In this document: positions 1-8,105 of the stretch, piece after piece
Layout: each line of letters starts with the position of its first letter
Numbering within the stretch: the stretch's first letter is position 1
Origin: Pseudomonas sp. H1h
Lineage (GTDB): Bacteria; Pseudomonadota; Gammaproteobacteria; Pseudomonadales; Pseudomonadaceae
Direction: 5' to 3'
Length of the DNA stretch: 64,000 nucleotides
Assembly (NCBI RefSeq): GCF_000633255.1
Contig: NZ_AYMJ01000031.1
Coordinates: 310,001 to 374,000 of the forward strand
Notes under the pieces: model-generated
The model's input: the letters and a program-made list of their open reading frames with translations, nothing else
Told to the model about the DNA's origin: nothing
Databases searched by the model: none
Made by a program: the position numbers and the translations under genes

Positions 1-552
1 TGCCCTGAGCTGTATCGGGGCGTGGTGATGCTCGATTCGCCGGTGCTGACCCGCACCGACCAATGGGTGATCCGCGCCGCCAAGCGCTTCGGTTTCATCG
101 ACAAACTGACCCCCGCCGGCCGCACACTTGGCCGCCGCGAAGAGTTTGCCGACCTCGCCAGTGCGCGCAGCTACTTTGCGGGTAAAACCCTGTTCCGCGG
201 TTTCGATCCGGAGTGCTTCGATGCCTACCTGCAACACGGTTTGCACCAGGTCGGCGACAAGTTGCGCCTGCGCTTCGATCCGGCCACCGAAATCAGCATC
301 TATCGCGGCGTGCCGCACACCAGTCCGGGCCGCACCCGGCAACTGAAAGTGCCGCTGGCGGTGGTACGCGGGCATAAGAGTCGCGTGGTGATGCGTCATC
401 ACGGCAGTTTCGTTTCGCGCCTGCCGCAGGGTGAGTTGCTGAGCATGCCCGGCGGGCATATGTTTCCGCTGGAACGTCCGCAGGACACCGCACGACTGCT
501 GAAGAATCTGTTCAATCGCTGGGAAGGTCGTCAGGACAAGGACTGCGCATGA
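1..552 (+). CDS. alpha/beta hydrolase, C-terminal part (cut by window start)
   Basis: The frame is open from base 1, so the true start lies upstream; 183 residues are visible. The fragment looks like the C-terminal half of an alpha/beta hydrolase: a helical cap-like stretch, a strand with VPLAVVRG, and a late GGHMFPLERP segment that suits the catalytic histidine (fold knowledge, not direct proof). The nucleophile elbow must lie outside the window. Its stop overlaps the start of the next gene by an ATGA junction, so the two hydrolases are probably translationally coupled. The substrate cannot be told from the sequence. Confidence 0.8.
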   Translation, partial: CPELYRGVVMLDSPVLTRTDQWVIRAAKRFGFIDKLTPAGRTLGRREEFADLASARSYFAGKTLFRGFDPECFDAYLQHGLHQVGDKLRLRFDPATEISIYRGVPHTSPGRTRQLKVPLAVVRGHKSRVVMRHHGSFVSRLPQGELLSMPGGHMFPLERPQDTARLLKNLFNRWEGRQDKDCA

Positions 553-1403
553 ACCCGTCCTTCGAAGAAGTGCGCCTGAGCCTGCCGCATATCGAACTGG
601 CGGCGCATTTGTTCGGTCCCGAGGACGGCCTGCCGGTGATTGCCCTGCATGGCTGGCTCGATAACGCCAACAGCTTTGCGCGGCTGGCGCCCAAACTCAA
701 AGGCCTGCGCATCATCGCGCTGGACATGGCCGGGCACGGTCACTCCGGGCATCGCCCGAACGGCGCCGGCTATGCCTTGTGGGACTATGCCCATGACGTG
801 TTGCAGGTCGCCGAACAACTGGGCTGGAAGCGCTTCGGCCTGCTCGGGCACTCGATGGGCGCTATCGTTTCGCTGGTGCTGGCGGGCTCGTTACCGGAAC
901 GCATCAGCCATCTGGCGTTGATTGACGGAGTGATTCCGCCTACGGACAAAGGCGAAAACGCGGCCGAGCGCATGGGCATGGCCCTGCAGGCGCAACTGGA
1001 CCTGCGCGAGAAACGCAAACCGGTCTACAACACCCTCGACCGCGCCATCGAAGCGCGGATGAAAGGCCTGGTGGCGGTCAGTCGCGAAGCCGCCGAACTG
1101 CTGGCGCAACGCGGCTTGATGCCGGTACCCGGCGGTTATACCTGGCGCACCGACAATCGCCTGACCCTGCCATCGCCGCTGCGCCTGACGCAGGAACAGG
1201 CCATGGCCTTCGTCCAGCGCATCACCTGCCCGGCACAACTGGTGGTCGCCGCCGACGGCATGTTGGCCAAACATCCCGAGTTGCTGGAACGTCTACCCTT
1301 TAGTCAGGAACAGCTGGCGGGCGGGCACCATTTGCACCTCAACGATGAGGCCGGTGCCGACCTTGTCGCAGACTGTTTCAATCGCTTCTTCGCCATTCCT
1401 TGA
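549..1403 (+). CDS. alpha/beta hydrolase
   Basis: A 284-residue alpha/beta hydrolase fold enzyme. The oxyanion-hole region ALHGWLDNA is at about residues 32-40 and the nucleophile elbow GHSMG at 100-104, which makes Ser102 the predicted nucleophile. The GGHHLHL segment near the C-terminus would carry the catalytic histidine. There is no signal peptide, so it is probably cytosolic. It overlaps the preceding hydrolase by 4 bases, which fits a small operon. The family includes esterases, lactonases and C-C hydrolases, and the sequence does not choose among them. Confidence 0.88.
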   Translation: MNPSFEEVRLSLPHIELAAHLFGPEDGLPVIALHGWLDNANSFARLAPKLKGLRIIALDMAGHGHSGHRPNGAGYALWDYAHDVLQVAEQLGWKRFGLLGHSMGAIVSLVLAGSLPERISHLALIDGVIPPTDKGENAAERMGMALQAQLDLREKRKPVYNTLDRAIEARMKGLVAVSREAAELLAQRGLMPVPGGYTWRTDNRLTLPSPLRLTQEQAMAFVQRITCPAQLVVAADGMLAKHPELLERLPFSQEQLAGGHHLHLNDEAGADLVADCFNRFFAIP

Positions 1404-1506
1404 CTTGCACCGGGCAACTGTCGAGGCTGGGCGGGTTGAAATGGGAGACAAACACGATGGATTTCTATACTGCTGCGACCCCGACCCGCCAAGCCATGCC
1501 GATCCG

Positions 1507-2325
1507 ATGAGCCTGACTATGCGGTCACTCAGTCTGTTGGCGCTGTGCTGTTTCAGTCCCTTTCTATTCGCTGCCGATGTGCCTGGCAGCCAGGATCTGC
1601 AGATCGTGCCGCGTCTGGCCGATGCGCAGATCGTCGACTATCGCCCTCCTGTGGAACTCGAGCGGATCTACCCGCTGGGGTCGATCCGCAAGATCAGCGG
1701 CCAGTTGCGCTTCGACGGCCAGGTCACCGCACGCGGCCAGACCACTTCGGTGACCTACGAGTTGCCACCGGAACACGCCGCCACCGAAGCCTTCACCGCT
1801 GCCCGCGAAGCCCTGCAAAAGCAGGGCGCCGAGTTGCTGTTCTGGTGTCAGGCCCGCGACTGCGGCGAAAGCAGCCTGTGGGCCAACGAGGTGTTCGGCA
1901 ATTCCAAACTGTACGGCGCGGACGAGCAACAGGCTTATCTGCTGTTGCGCCTGGCAGCCCCGAAGGACAACACCCTGGTGGCGCTCTACAGCATCACCCG
2001 CGGCAATCGCAAAGCCTACCTGCATGTCGAGCAGTTCGAGGCGAGCGCGCCACTGGGCGAGTTGCTGCCGACCTCAGCCACGCTGTTGCGCCAGCTCAAG
2101 AGCACGGGCGAGCTGAACCTGCCCAAACTGGTGGGCGACCCGGATGACACCTGGCTGCGCCTGATTTCCCGTGGTTTGAACCTCGACACCACTCAGCGCG
2201 TGACGATTTCCGGGCCGAAGGCCGAGGCCTGGCGTCAGGCGCTGATCAGTCAGGGTGTGCGTGCGGCGCGGATGGAGGCGGGGAGTGCCGACAGCGCGGG
2301 CCTGCGCATCGATCTGTTGCGATAA
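1507..2325 (+). CDS. DUF4892 domain-containing exported protein
   Basis: A 272-residue protein with an N-terminal signal peptide (hydrophobic run LLALCCFSPFLF, then AADVP), so it is predicted to be periplasmic or envelope-located. The body matches my memory of the DUF4892 family found in pseudomonads; its function is unknown. I chose ATG 1507, with a second in-frame ATG at 1519. The frame is open further upstream to 1345, but that part runs into the hydrolase gene and would bury the signal peptide. It lies in the same orientation as its neighbours and about 100 bases after the hydrolase stop, so it may be in a separate unit. Confidence 0.75.
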   Translation: MSLTMRSLSLLALCCFSPFLFAADVPGSQDLQIVPRLADAQIVDYRPPVELERIYPLGSIRKISGQLRFDGQVTARGQTTSVTYELPPEHAATEAFTAAREALQKQGAELLFWCQARDCGESSLWANEVFGNSKLYGADEQQAYLLLRLAAPKDNTLVALYSITRGNRKAYLHVEQFEASAPLGELLPTSATLLRQLKSTGELNLPKLVGDPDDTWLRLISRGLNLDTTQRVTISGPKAEAWRQALISQGVRAARMEAGSADSAGLRIDLLR

Positions 2326-2394
2326 GCTGTATCGGGCGAGCACGCGTGGCGTGTTCGCCTACTCTTTGACTGACTGAATTTTTCGAGACTCTAC

Positions 2395-3435
2395 ATGCTC
2401 AATAACGATCGGCTGTTGGTGCAAATCCTCCTGCTGGTGCTGTTTGGTGCCAGTTTCTGGGTGATGGCGCCGTTCTGGTCGGCGCTGTTCTGGGGCGCGG
2501 TGCTGGCGTTCGCCAGTTGGCCGCTGATGCGCCTGCTGACCCGTTGGCTGAATGGCCGCGAGTCACTCGCTGCAGCTATCTTGACCCTGGGCTGGATGTT
2601 GCTGGTGGCGGCGCCGCTGGTGTGGCTGGGGTTCAACCTGGCGGATCACGTGCGTGATGCCACGGCGTTCATCAAGGACGTGCAGGTCGACGGTCTGCCG
2701 GAGGCGCCGGTCTGGCTCGGCACCGTGCCGCTGGTGGGTGAACGGCTGGTCGGGGTCTGGAACAGCATCGATCAGCAAGGCGCGGCGTTGATGGTGTCGA
2801 TCAAGCCGTATCTGGGGCAGGTCGGTAACTGGCTGCTGGCGCGCAGTGCGCAGATTGGCGGCGGGATTCTCGAGCTGACCCTGAGTATTGTTTTCGTGTT
2901 CTTTTTCTACCGTGACGGGCCGCGGCTGGCGGCGTTTGTGCACAGTCTGCTGGAACGGCTGATCGGTGAGCGGGCCGGGTATTACATCGAGCTGGTGGCC
3001 GGCACCGTGCAACGGGTGGTCAACGGGGTGATCGGTACGGCGGCAGCGCAGGCGATTCTGGCGTTGATCGGGTTTCTGATTGCCGGGGTGCCGGGGGCGC
3101 TGGTGCTGGGGATCGTGACGTTCCTGCTCAGTCTGATTCCGATGGGGCCGCCGTTGGTGTGGATTCCGGCCACGGCCTGGCTGGCGTGGAAGGGTGAGTA
3201 TGGGATGGCGGTGTTTCTCGGGATCTGGGGGACGTTCATCATCAGTGGCGTGGATAACGTGTTGAAGCCTTATCTGATCAGCCGTGGCGGGAATCTGCCG
3301 TTGGTGATTGTGTTGCTTGGGGTGTTTGGGGGGTTGATTGCCTTTGGGTTTATCGGGTTGTTTATTGGGCCTACTTTGTTGGCGGTGGCTTATAGTTTGT
3401 TGACGGATTGGAGCAAGAGTCAGGCTCGGGTTTAG
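2395..3435 (+). CDS. AI-2E/PerM family inner-membrane permease
   Basis: A 346-residue integral membrane protein. There are two hydrophobic segments in the first ~80 residues, a soluble amphipathic middle, and several more membrane segments from about residue 155 onward, including runs such as LSIVFVFFFY and LIAFGFIGLFIGPTLLA. This matches the AI-2E transporter (UPF0118/PerM) family, whose members have been linked to autoinducer-2 export, Na+/H+ exchange or unknown transport. It is therefore not evidence of AI-2 signalling here. The GPP and IGPTLLA glycine/proline motifs near the C-terminus are typical of the family. Confidence 0.85.
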   Translation: MLNNDRLLVQILLLVLFGASFWVMAPFWSALFWGAVLAFASWPLMRLLTRWLNGRESLAAAILTLGWMLLVAAPLVWLGFNLADHVRDATAFIKDVQVDGLPEAPVWLGTVPLVGERLVGVWNSIDQQGAALMVSIKPYLGQVGNWLLARSAQIGGGILELTLSIVFVFFFYRDGPRLAAFVHSLLERLIGERAGYYIELVAGTVQRVVNGVIGTAAAQAILALIGFLIAGVPGALVLGIVTFLLSLIPMGPPLVWIPATAWLAWKGEYGMAVFLGIWGTFIISGVDNVLKPYLISRGGNLPLVIVLLGVFGGLIAFGFIGLFIGPTLLAVAYSLLTDWSKSQARV

Positions 3436-3458
3436 GTTTGGCTGGGATGCTTTGACTT

Positions 3459-3800
3459 GGCGGCCTTTGGGCCGACCAGGTTCTTGGGTTTTGTGGGCAT
3501 ATCCGTTGCTGCGGTAATGGCTGCTTATAGTTTCGCCCTTACGGCGAGTCCCTTTTGACAAGCGCCTCAAAAGGAACCAAAAGGGCTTGCCCCGGCGTTC
3601 GGCCCTCGCCGTGGCTCGGGTTCCTTCGTTACGGGATTCATCCGGGGGCATCGCCTCCGGTTTGCTTCGCTGCACCTCCTCTCGATGTGTTCGACTGCGT
3701 CGAACGGTCGCTGCGCTCCCACCCCCGGATAAATCCCTCCACTCAGCCTGCCGACGGGGCCGGTGGATCAAGAGCTTTCGGCGAGCTGACACTCGGCCAT
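3459..3800. repeat. large dispersed repeat, copy 1
   Basis: About 340 bases that reappear, clearly related, at 13770-14095 in the same orientation. Shared blocks include the start (gccgaccaggttcttggg), tttcgcccttacggcgagtc, ccccggcgttcggccctcgc, atccgggggcatcgcct and ccctccactcagcctgccga. Divergence is moderate and clusters in short stem-like segments. No transposase gene is present. It is followed by a tandem REP array, as in copy 2. Open frames across this element (for example 3555-4055) are most likely not genes. Confidence 0.85.
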
Positions 3801-3842
3801 TTGAGTGGTGAAGAGCACGGCGGCGTCACCGCTTTGCTTTCC

Positions 3843-4040
3843 TGTAGGAGCGAGCCTGCTCGCGATGGCGGCCTACGAGCCGACCACCCTCCAACTGAAT
3901 CCCCAAAATCCAACTGTGGGAGCGGGCTTGCTCGCGAAGACGGCCTAACAGCCGACCAATCCCAACTGCCTCTCCAAAAATCCAACTGTGGGAGCCAGCC
4001 TGCTGGCGAAGAGGCCCTCTCAGCCAACCACTCTCTCGCG
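3843..4040. repeat. tandem REP array, three units with 72-bp period
   Basis: Three REP elements in the same orientation start at 3843, 3915 and 3987, an exact period of 72 bases. Each has the core tgtgggagc/ggcttgctcgcgaa or a close variant, followed by a conserved tail ending gccgacca (gccaacca in the third). Direct-orientation units are unlike the inverted REPIN pairs elsewhere in this window. The third unit has a compensated stem change (agccagcctgctggcgaa), which suggests the hairpin is maintained. Confidence 0.85.
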
Positions 4041-4103
4041 AATGCATTCAAATGACCGTTCCCACACCACCCCATGGAAACGATCACCCTTCACCACATC
4101 AAC

Positions 4104-4955
4104 TCAAGTCGCCACATTCAGGTATTTGCCCACCGGGGCGGCATTGTCGAGTGAGTACTGTTTGCTCAAGTTGGCGATCATCCGGTTCAGCGCCTCGGTG
4201 GTGCTCTGAGTACTGGCGGTCTTTTCCTCAGGTGGGCGTTCCCGTCCGGCTTGCAACGCCGCTTTCAGTTCGTCGCTGCTCACGCCGCCGCTGCTGTCGC
4301 TGTCCAGCACTTTGAGCAGTGCAGCGCTGGTGTCGGTGCTGTTCGTTGAGGTGTTGTCGCTGGTCTGTAGCGCGCTGCTCAGTTCGGTGGCGCTGATGCT
4401 GCCGTCGCCGTCTGCATCCAGTTGGCTGAACAGTTCATCACTGGAGGTTTGCGGCGGTGGTGGCGGTGGAGTCAGGCTGGCGGTGAGTTCGTCCTGGCTG
4501 ACGGTGCCGTCCTTGTTCTTGTCCAGGGCCGAGAAGATTTGGTTGCTGTCGGCGCTGCTGCCGGCGCTGGTCAGGCCGTTGCTGAGTTCGTCGCTGCTGA
4601 TGGCGCCGTCACCATTGGCGTCGAGGGCGCTGATCAGGGCGTCGGCCAGGTCGGTGTTCGGGGCCTGATCCTGTGGTGGTGGCGGTGGGGGCGCCATGGC
4701 AGTCATTTCTTCGGCGCTGAGGCTGCCGCTGTCGTCGCTGTCCAGGTCACCGAATTGCTTGCTCAGGTTGACCAGCAGGCCATCATCGGACTTTTGCGAC
4801 AGGGCGCTTTTCAGTTCGTCCTGATCCACCGCGCCGTCGCCGTTGCTGTCGAGTTTGGCGAACAGTTCCTTTTGCAGTTGCTGGCTGCGGGCGTTCTGGG
4901 TTGAGGTGCTGCTGGTGCTGGTATAGCTCGTGTAGTTGCTGACGCTACCGATCAT
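4104..4955 (-). CDS. EF-hand protein with six calcium-binding loops
   Basis: A 283-residue acidic, Ser/Thr-rich protein with six canonical 12-residue EF-hand loops at about residues 36-47, 72-83, 112-123, 145-156, 180-191 and 218-229. All have Asp at position 1, Gly at 6 and Glu at 12. Loops 2/3 and 4/5 are separated by poly-proline runs of six residues. The N-terminus is Ser/Thr/Tyr-rich and shows no Sec signal peptide, so location is open: cytosolic, or exported by a non-classical route. A good Shine-Dalgarno (aaggag) precedes the ATG at 4955. Repetitive EF-hand proteins occur in pseudomonads and xanthomonads, some of them suspected secreted effectors. Calcium buffering or sensing is inferred, and the adjacent two-component system is a candidate regulator. 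Confidence 0.88.
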   Translation of the reverse strand: MIGSVSNYTSYTSTSSTSTQNARSQQLQKELFAKLDSNGDGAVDQDELKSALSQKSDDGLLVNLSKQFGDLDSDDSGSLSAEEMTAMAPPPPPPQDQAPNTDLADALISALDANGDGAISSDELSNGLTSAGSSADSNQIFSALDKNKDGTVSQDELTASLTPPPPPPQTSSDELFSQLDADGDGSISATELSSALQTSDNTSTNSTDTSAALLKVLDSDSSGGVSSDELKAALQAGRERPPEEKTASTQSTTEALNRMIANLSKQYSLDNAAPVGKYLNVAT

Positions 4956-5079
4956 GGGCTCACTCCTTGGACTGTAAAACCGGTGGGCGTACCGGCTTGT
5001 GCAGACTCACGGGGCAAGTTGTCCTGGGTATTTTGGCTTTGTACCGGTGGGTACACAGATTGGCAGCACAGGCAAACCT

Positions 5080-5169
5080 TGTAGGAGTGAGCCTGCTCGC
5101 GATGGCGGTGTATCAGGCAACATTGATGCTGACTGACCTGGCCTAATCGCGAGCAGGCTCACTCCTACA
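5080..5169. repeat. REPIN (inverted REP pair)
   Basis: A left REP arm starts tgtaggagtgagcctgctcg at 5080 and its reverse complement ends at 5169, enclosing about 38 bases. It lies between the 3' end of the histidine kinase gene and the upstream region of the EF-hand gene. It probably forms a long hairpin in RNA. Confidence 0.9.
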
Positions 5170-5185
5170 AAGATCGGTGTTCTTC

Positions 5186-6235
5186 TCAGGTGCGGGGCAG
5201 GCGGATGACGGCGGTCAGGCCGCCGCCGGGTGTTTCTTCCAGGTTCAGGTATCCGCCCAGCCGCTGCGCCGCCTCGCGGGCAATGGTCATGCCCAGGCCG
5301 ACACCGCCGGAGTTGCGATTGCGCGAGCCTTCCAGGCGATAGAACGGTTCAAACACCGCTTCACGCTTGTCCTCGGCAATGCCAGGGCCGTGGTCGATGA
5401 CGCGGATCAGCAGTTGCTCGCGTTGATCCTGCAGTTCGATGCGTGCTTGCCCGGCATAGCGCAGGGCGTTGTCCATCAGGTTGTTGATGCAGGAGCGCAG
5501 CGCCATAGGCTGTACCTGCAACGGCGCGCAATGGCCGCTGACCTGGACGTCCGCGCCTTGATCCTGAGCGTTCTCGCACAACGATTCGACCAGCGCCTGC
5601 ACGTCCATCAACTGCAGGACTTCGCTAGTGCGCTGTTCGTGCAGGTAGGTGAGGGTGGCGTCGAGCATGCCGATCATGTCGTTGAGGTCTTGGCGCATCT
5701 GGCCTTGCAGTTTGTCGTCGTCGATCTGTTCCAGCCGCAGTTTCAATCGCGACAGCGGGGTGCGCAGGTCGTGGGAGACGGCGCCAAGCATGCGCGCCCG
5801 TTGCTGTACCTGCTCGCGAATGCGTTGTTGCATCAGGTTGAAAGTGTGCGCTGCCTGCCGCGCTTCACGCGGGCCGGATTCGTCCAGTGGCGGGCTGTCG
5901 AGGTTTTCGCTCAGGCGTTCTGCCGCGTCGCTCAGGCGCTGGATCGGCCGGCTGAGCAGTTTGGCGCCGTACCAGGCGGCGATCATCAGCGAGATGAACT
6001 GGAAGGTCAGCGGCACCAGCGGTCCGCCGAACCAGGGCCGTGGCGGACGATGGGCAAAGCGAGGGTCCGGCGGTGGCCGTTGGCCGTCGATGCCCTCGGC
6101 AAACTCCGGCGGGGGCGGCGGTGGAGGCGGGCCGTAGTGGTGAAACCAGGCAAAGGCCAGCAAGTGCGCCAGGACGATCGCCACGAACAGCATGCCAAAC
6201 AGGCGGCCGAACAGCGTGTCGAAGCGCGCTCGCAT
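5186..6235 (-). CDS. sensor histidine kinase
   Basis: A 349-residue inner-membrane sensor kinase. TM1 is at about 12-30, followed by a short periplasmic loop (31-72) that is strikingly rich in Pro and His (HHYG, then eight prolines at 36-43). TM2 is at about 72-90, followed by HAMP. The H-box SHDLRTPLSRLKL puts the phospho-accepting His at 155. The ATPase domain has N-box NNLMDNALRYA, G1 DHGPGIA and G2 GVGLGMTIA. The start codon shares one base with the stop of the response regulator, so the pair is co-translated. The small periplasmic loop suggests a metal, ion or membrane cue; that is an inference. Confidence 0.93.
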   Translation of the reverse strand: MRARFDTLFGRLFGMLFVAIVLAHLLAFAWFHHYGPPPPPPPPEFAEGIDGQRPPPDPRFAHRPPRPWFGGPLVPLTFQFISLMIAAWYGAKLLSRPIQRLSDAAERLSENLDSPPLDESGPREARQAAHTFNLMQQRIREQVQQRARMLGAVSHDLRTPLSRLKLRLEQIDDDKLQGQMRQDLNDMIGMLDATLTYLHEQRTSEVLQLMDVQALVESLCENAQDQGADVQVSGHCAPLQVQPMALRSCINNLMDNALRYAGQARIELQDQREQLLIRVIDHGPGIAEDKREAVFEPFYRLEGSRNRNSGGVGLGMTIAREAAQRLGGYLNLEETPGGGLTAVIRLPRT

Positions 6236-7050
6236 CAGCCGATGTCTCGGGCGTCGAACAGGTAACCTTCGCCGCGCACGGTTTTGATCAACTGCGGGGC
6301 TTTCGGGTCGTCACCGAGTTTTTGTCGCAGGCGCGACACCAGCAAGTCGATGCTGCGGTCGAAGGCTTCGATAGAACGGCCGCGTGCGGCGTCCAGCAGT
6401 TGTTCGCGGCTGAGCACCCGGCGCGGGCGTTCGATGAAGACCCAGAGCAGGCGGAATTCGGCGTTGGACAACGGCACCACCAGGCCATCGTCGGCAATCA
6501 ATTGGCGCAGGACACTGTTCAGGCGCCAGTTGTCGAAGCGAATGTTGGCGCGCTGTTCGGTACGGTCATCGCGCACCCGGCGCAGAATGGTCTGGATCCG
6601 CGCCACCAGTTCCCGTGGCTCGAACGGTTTGGCCATGTAGTCGTCGGCGCCCAGTTCGAGGCCGATGATGCGGTCGGTCGGTTCGCAGCGGGCGGTGAGC
6701 ATCAGGATCGGGATGTCCGATTCGGCGCGCAGCCAGCGGCACAGGGACAGGCCGTCTTCACCGGGCAGCATCAGGTCAAGGACCACCACGTCGAAATGCT
6801 CGGCCTGCAGCGCCTGACGCATGGCCGCGCCGTCGGTGACGCCGCTGGCGTGGATGTTGAAGCGGGCCAGATAGTCGATCATCAGCTCGCGGATCGGCAC
6901 GTCATCGTCGACGATCAGCGCGCGGATGCTCCAGCGCTTGTCGTCTTTATGCTCATCAGTCACGGTCGTTTGGGTGTTGTGCATGAGGCTGTTCATCTGC
7001 CAGTAGGCCGCCAACCACAAAGATGGGCTGCGAGGTGGTGGTTTCAGCAT
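6235..7050 (-). CDS. OmpR-family response regulator
   Basis: A two-component response regulator: a receiver domain with acidic pocket VDDD, phospho-acceptor Asp in VVLDLMLPG and the conserved Lys in YMAKPFEPRE, followed by a winged-helix OmpR/PhoB DNA-binding domain ending IKTVRGEGYLF. I chose ATG 7050 because it has aggac five bases upstream, giving 271 residues. ATG 6996 or 6984 would give the more usual length near 250 but lacks a clear ribosome-binding site. It is the first gene of the pair with the histidine kinase. It is transcribed towards the EF-hand gene, from which it is separated by a REPIN. Confidence 0.92.
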   Translation of the reverse strand: MLKPPPRSPSLWLAAYWQMNSLMHNTQTTVTDEHKDDKRWSIRALIVDDDVPIRELMIDYLARFNIHASGVTDGAAMRQALQAEHFDVVVLDLMLPGEDGLSLCRWLRAESDIPILMLTARCEPTDRIIGLELGADDYMAKPFEPRELVARIQTILRRVRDDRTEQRANIRFDNWRLNSVLRQLIADDGLVVPLSNAEFRLLWVFIERPRRVLSREQLLDAARGRSIEAFDRSIDLLVSRLRQKLGDDPKAPQLIKTVRGEGYLFDARDIG

Positions 7051-7280
7051 AGGCGTCCTGCCGTGAGGCGGGAAGTGCTGAGGTAAGGACGTGTTGCGGC
7101 TGGCGAGGCTAGCGTGGGCGCTTGTTGGCGGCGTGTCGGTTGTGTATCGGGTTCGACACAATAGCAGCGAGCGCTATGCTGATCACGTTTGCGGCGACGA
7201 TTTTACCGATCATCGGGTGCCGCGCCGCCGTCGCTTCCGCTACAATGCGCGCCGATTTCGACTTGCCTGAGAGCCCATCC

Positions 7281-7979
7281 ATGTCCGCCTGCCAGACTCC
7301 TATCATCGTCGCCCTGGATTTTCCCACCCGTGACGCCGCACTGAAGCTGGCCGACCAGTTGGACCCGAAACTGTGCCGGGTGAAAGTGGGCAAGGAACTG
7401 TTCACCAGTTGCGCCGCGGAAATCGTCGGCACCCTGCGTGACAAAGGCTTCGAGGTGTTCCTCGACCTGAAATTCCATGACATTCCCAACACCACCGCGA
7501 TGGCCGTGAAAGCTGCTGCCGAGATGGGTGTGTGGATGGTCAACGTGCATTGCTCCGGTGGCCTGCGCATGATGGCGGCCTGCCGTGAAGAGCTTTCCAA
7601 GCGCAGCGGCCCGCAGCCGTTGCTGATTGGTGTGACCGTGCTGACCAGCATGGAGCGCGAGGATCTGGCCGGTATCGGTCTGGACATCGAGCCGCAGGAG
7701 CAGGTGCTCCGTCTGGCCGCGCTGGCCGAGAAGGCCGGGATGGACGGTCTGGTGTGCTCGGCGCTGGAAGCCACCGCACTGAAGTCGGCGCACCCGTCGC
7801 TGCAACTGGTGACCCCGGGGATTCGCCCGGCGGGCAGTGCGCAGGACGATCAACGCCGTATCCTGACCCCGCGTCAGGCGCTGGATGCCGGTTCCGATTA
7901 TCTGGTGATCGGCCGTCCGATCAGCCAGGCGGCGGATCCGGCCAAGGCACTGGCGTCGGTTGTAGCCGAAATCGCCTAA
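7281..7979 (+). CDS. pyrF: orotidine-5'-phosphate decarboxylase
   Basis: A 232-residue enzyme that converts orotidine 5'-phosphate to UMP, the last step of de novo pyrimidine synthesis in the cytosol. Family features seen are the N-terminal IIVALDFPTRD, the catalytic DLKFHDIPNTT (Asp-Lys-x-x-Asp network) and the phosphate-binding VTPGIRP plus the late YLVIGRPIS. The length is normal. ATG 7281 was chosen because the protein begins at the usual distance from VALDF. A tacaat -10-like box followed by GC-rich bases is at 7241-7246, without a convincing -35. Confidence 0.97.
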   Translation: MSACQTPIIVALDFPTRDAALKLADQLDPKLCRVKVGKELFTSCAAEIVGTLRDKGFEVFLDLKFHDIPNTTAMAVKAAAEMGVWMVNVHCSGGLRMMAACREELSKRSGPQPLLIGVTVLTSMEREDLAGIGLDIEPQEQVLRLAALAEKAGMDGLVCSALEATALKSAHPSLQLVTPGIRPAGSAQDDQRRILTPRQALDAGSDYLVIGRPISQAADPAKALASVVAEIA

Positions 7980-7998
7980 GTAACACTGAAGATTCAAA

Positions 7999-8088
7999 TG
8001 TGGGGGCGAGCCCGCTCGCGAATAGGGCGTGTCAGTCGAAATCATTGCCGACTGATCCACCGCTTTCGCGAGCAGGCTCGCTCCCACA
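7999..8088. repeat. REPIN (inverted REP pair)
   Basis: The left arm starts tgtgggggcgagcccgctcg at 7999 and the complementary arm ends cgctcccaca at 8088. It sits between the convergent 3' ends of pyrF and the CurA-like reductase, a usual place for REPINs, where it can act as a bidirectional transcript end. Confidence 0.9.
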
Positions 8089-8105
8089 TTGGTTTCTGAG
8101 TGGTT

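Noticed and set aside
3843..4040. Regularly spaced repeats that might be read as a CRISPR array.
   Set aside because: The units are palindromic REP elements with related, not unique, intervening sequence. There are only three units and no cas gene in the window.
3555..4055. A 166-codon open frame across the first dispersed repeat and REP array.
   Set aside because: It lies wholly in repeat sequence, runs through REP cores (CRSEPARDGG-like translation) and has a counterpart in copy 2 (13970-14479) with a shifted structure. It is probably an annotation artefact.
5041..5054. Short inverted repeat gtacc-ggtg-ggtac upstream of the EF-hand gene, considered as an operator.
   Set aside because: It has only five-base arms and no promoter elements around it; too little to call.
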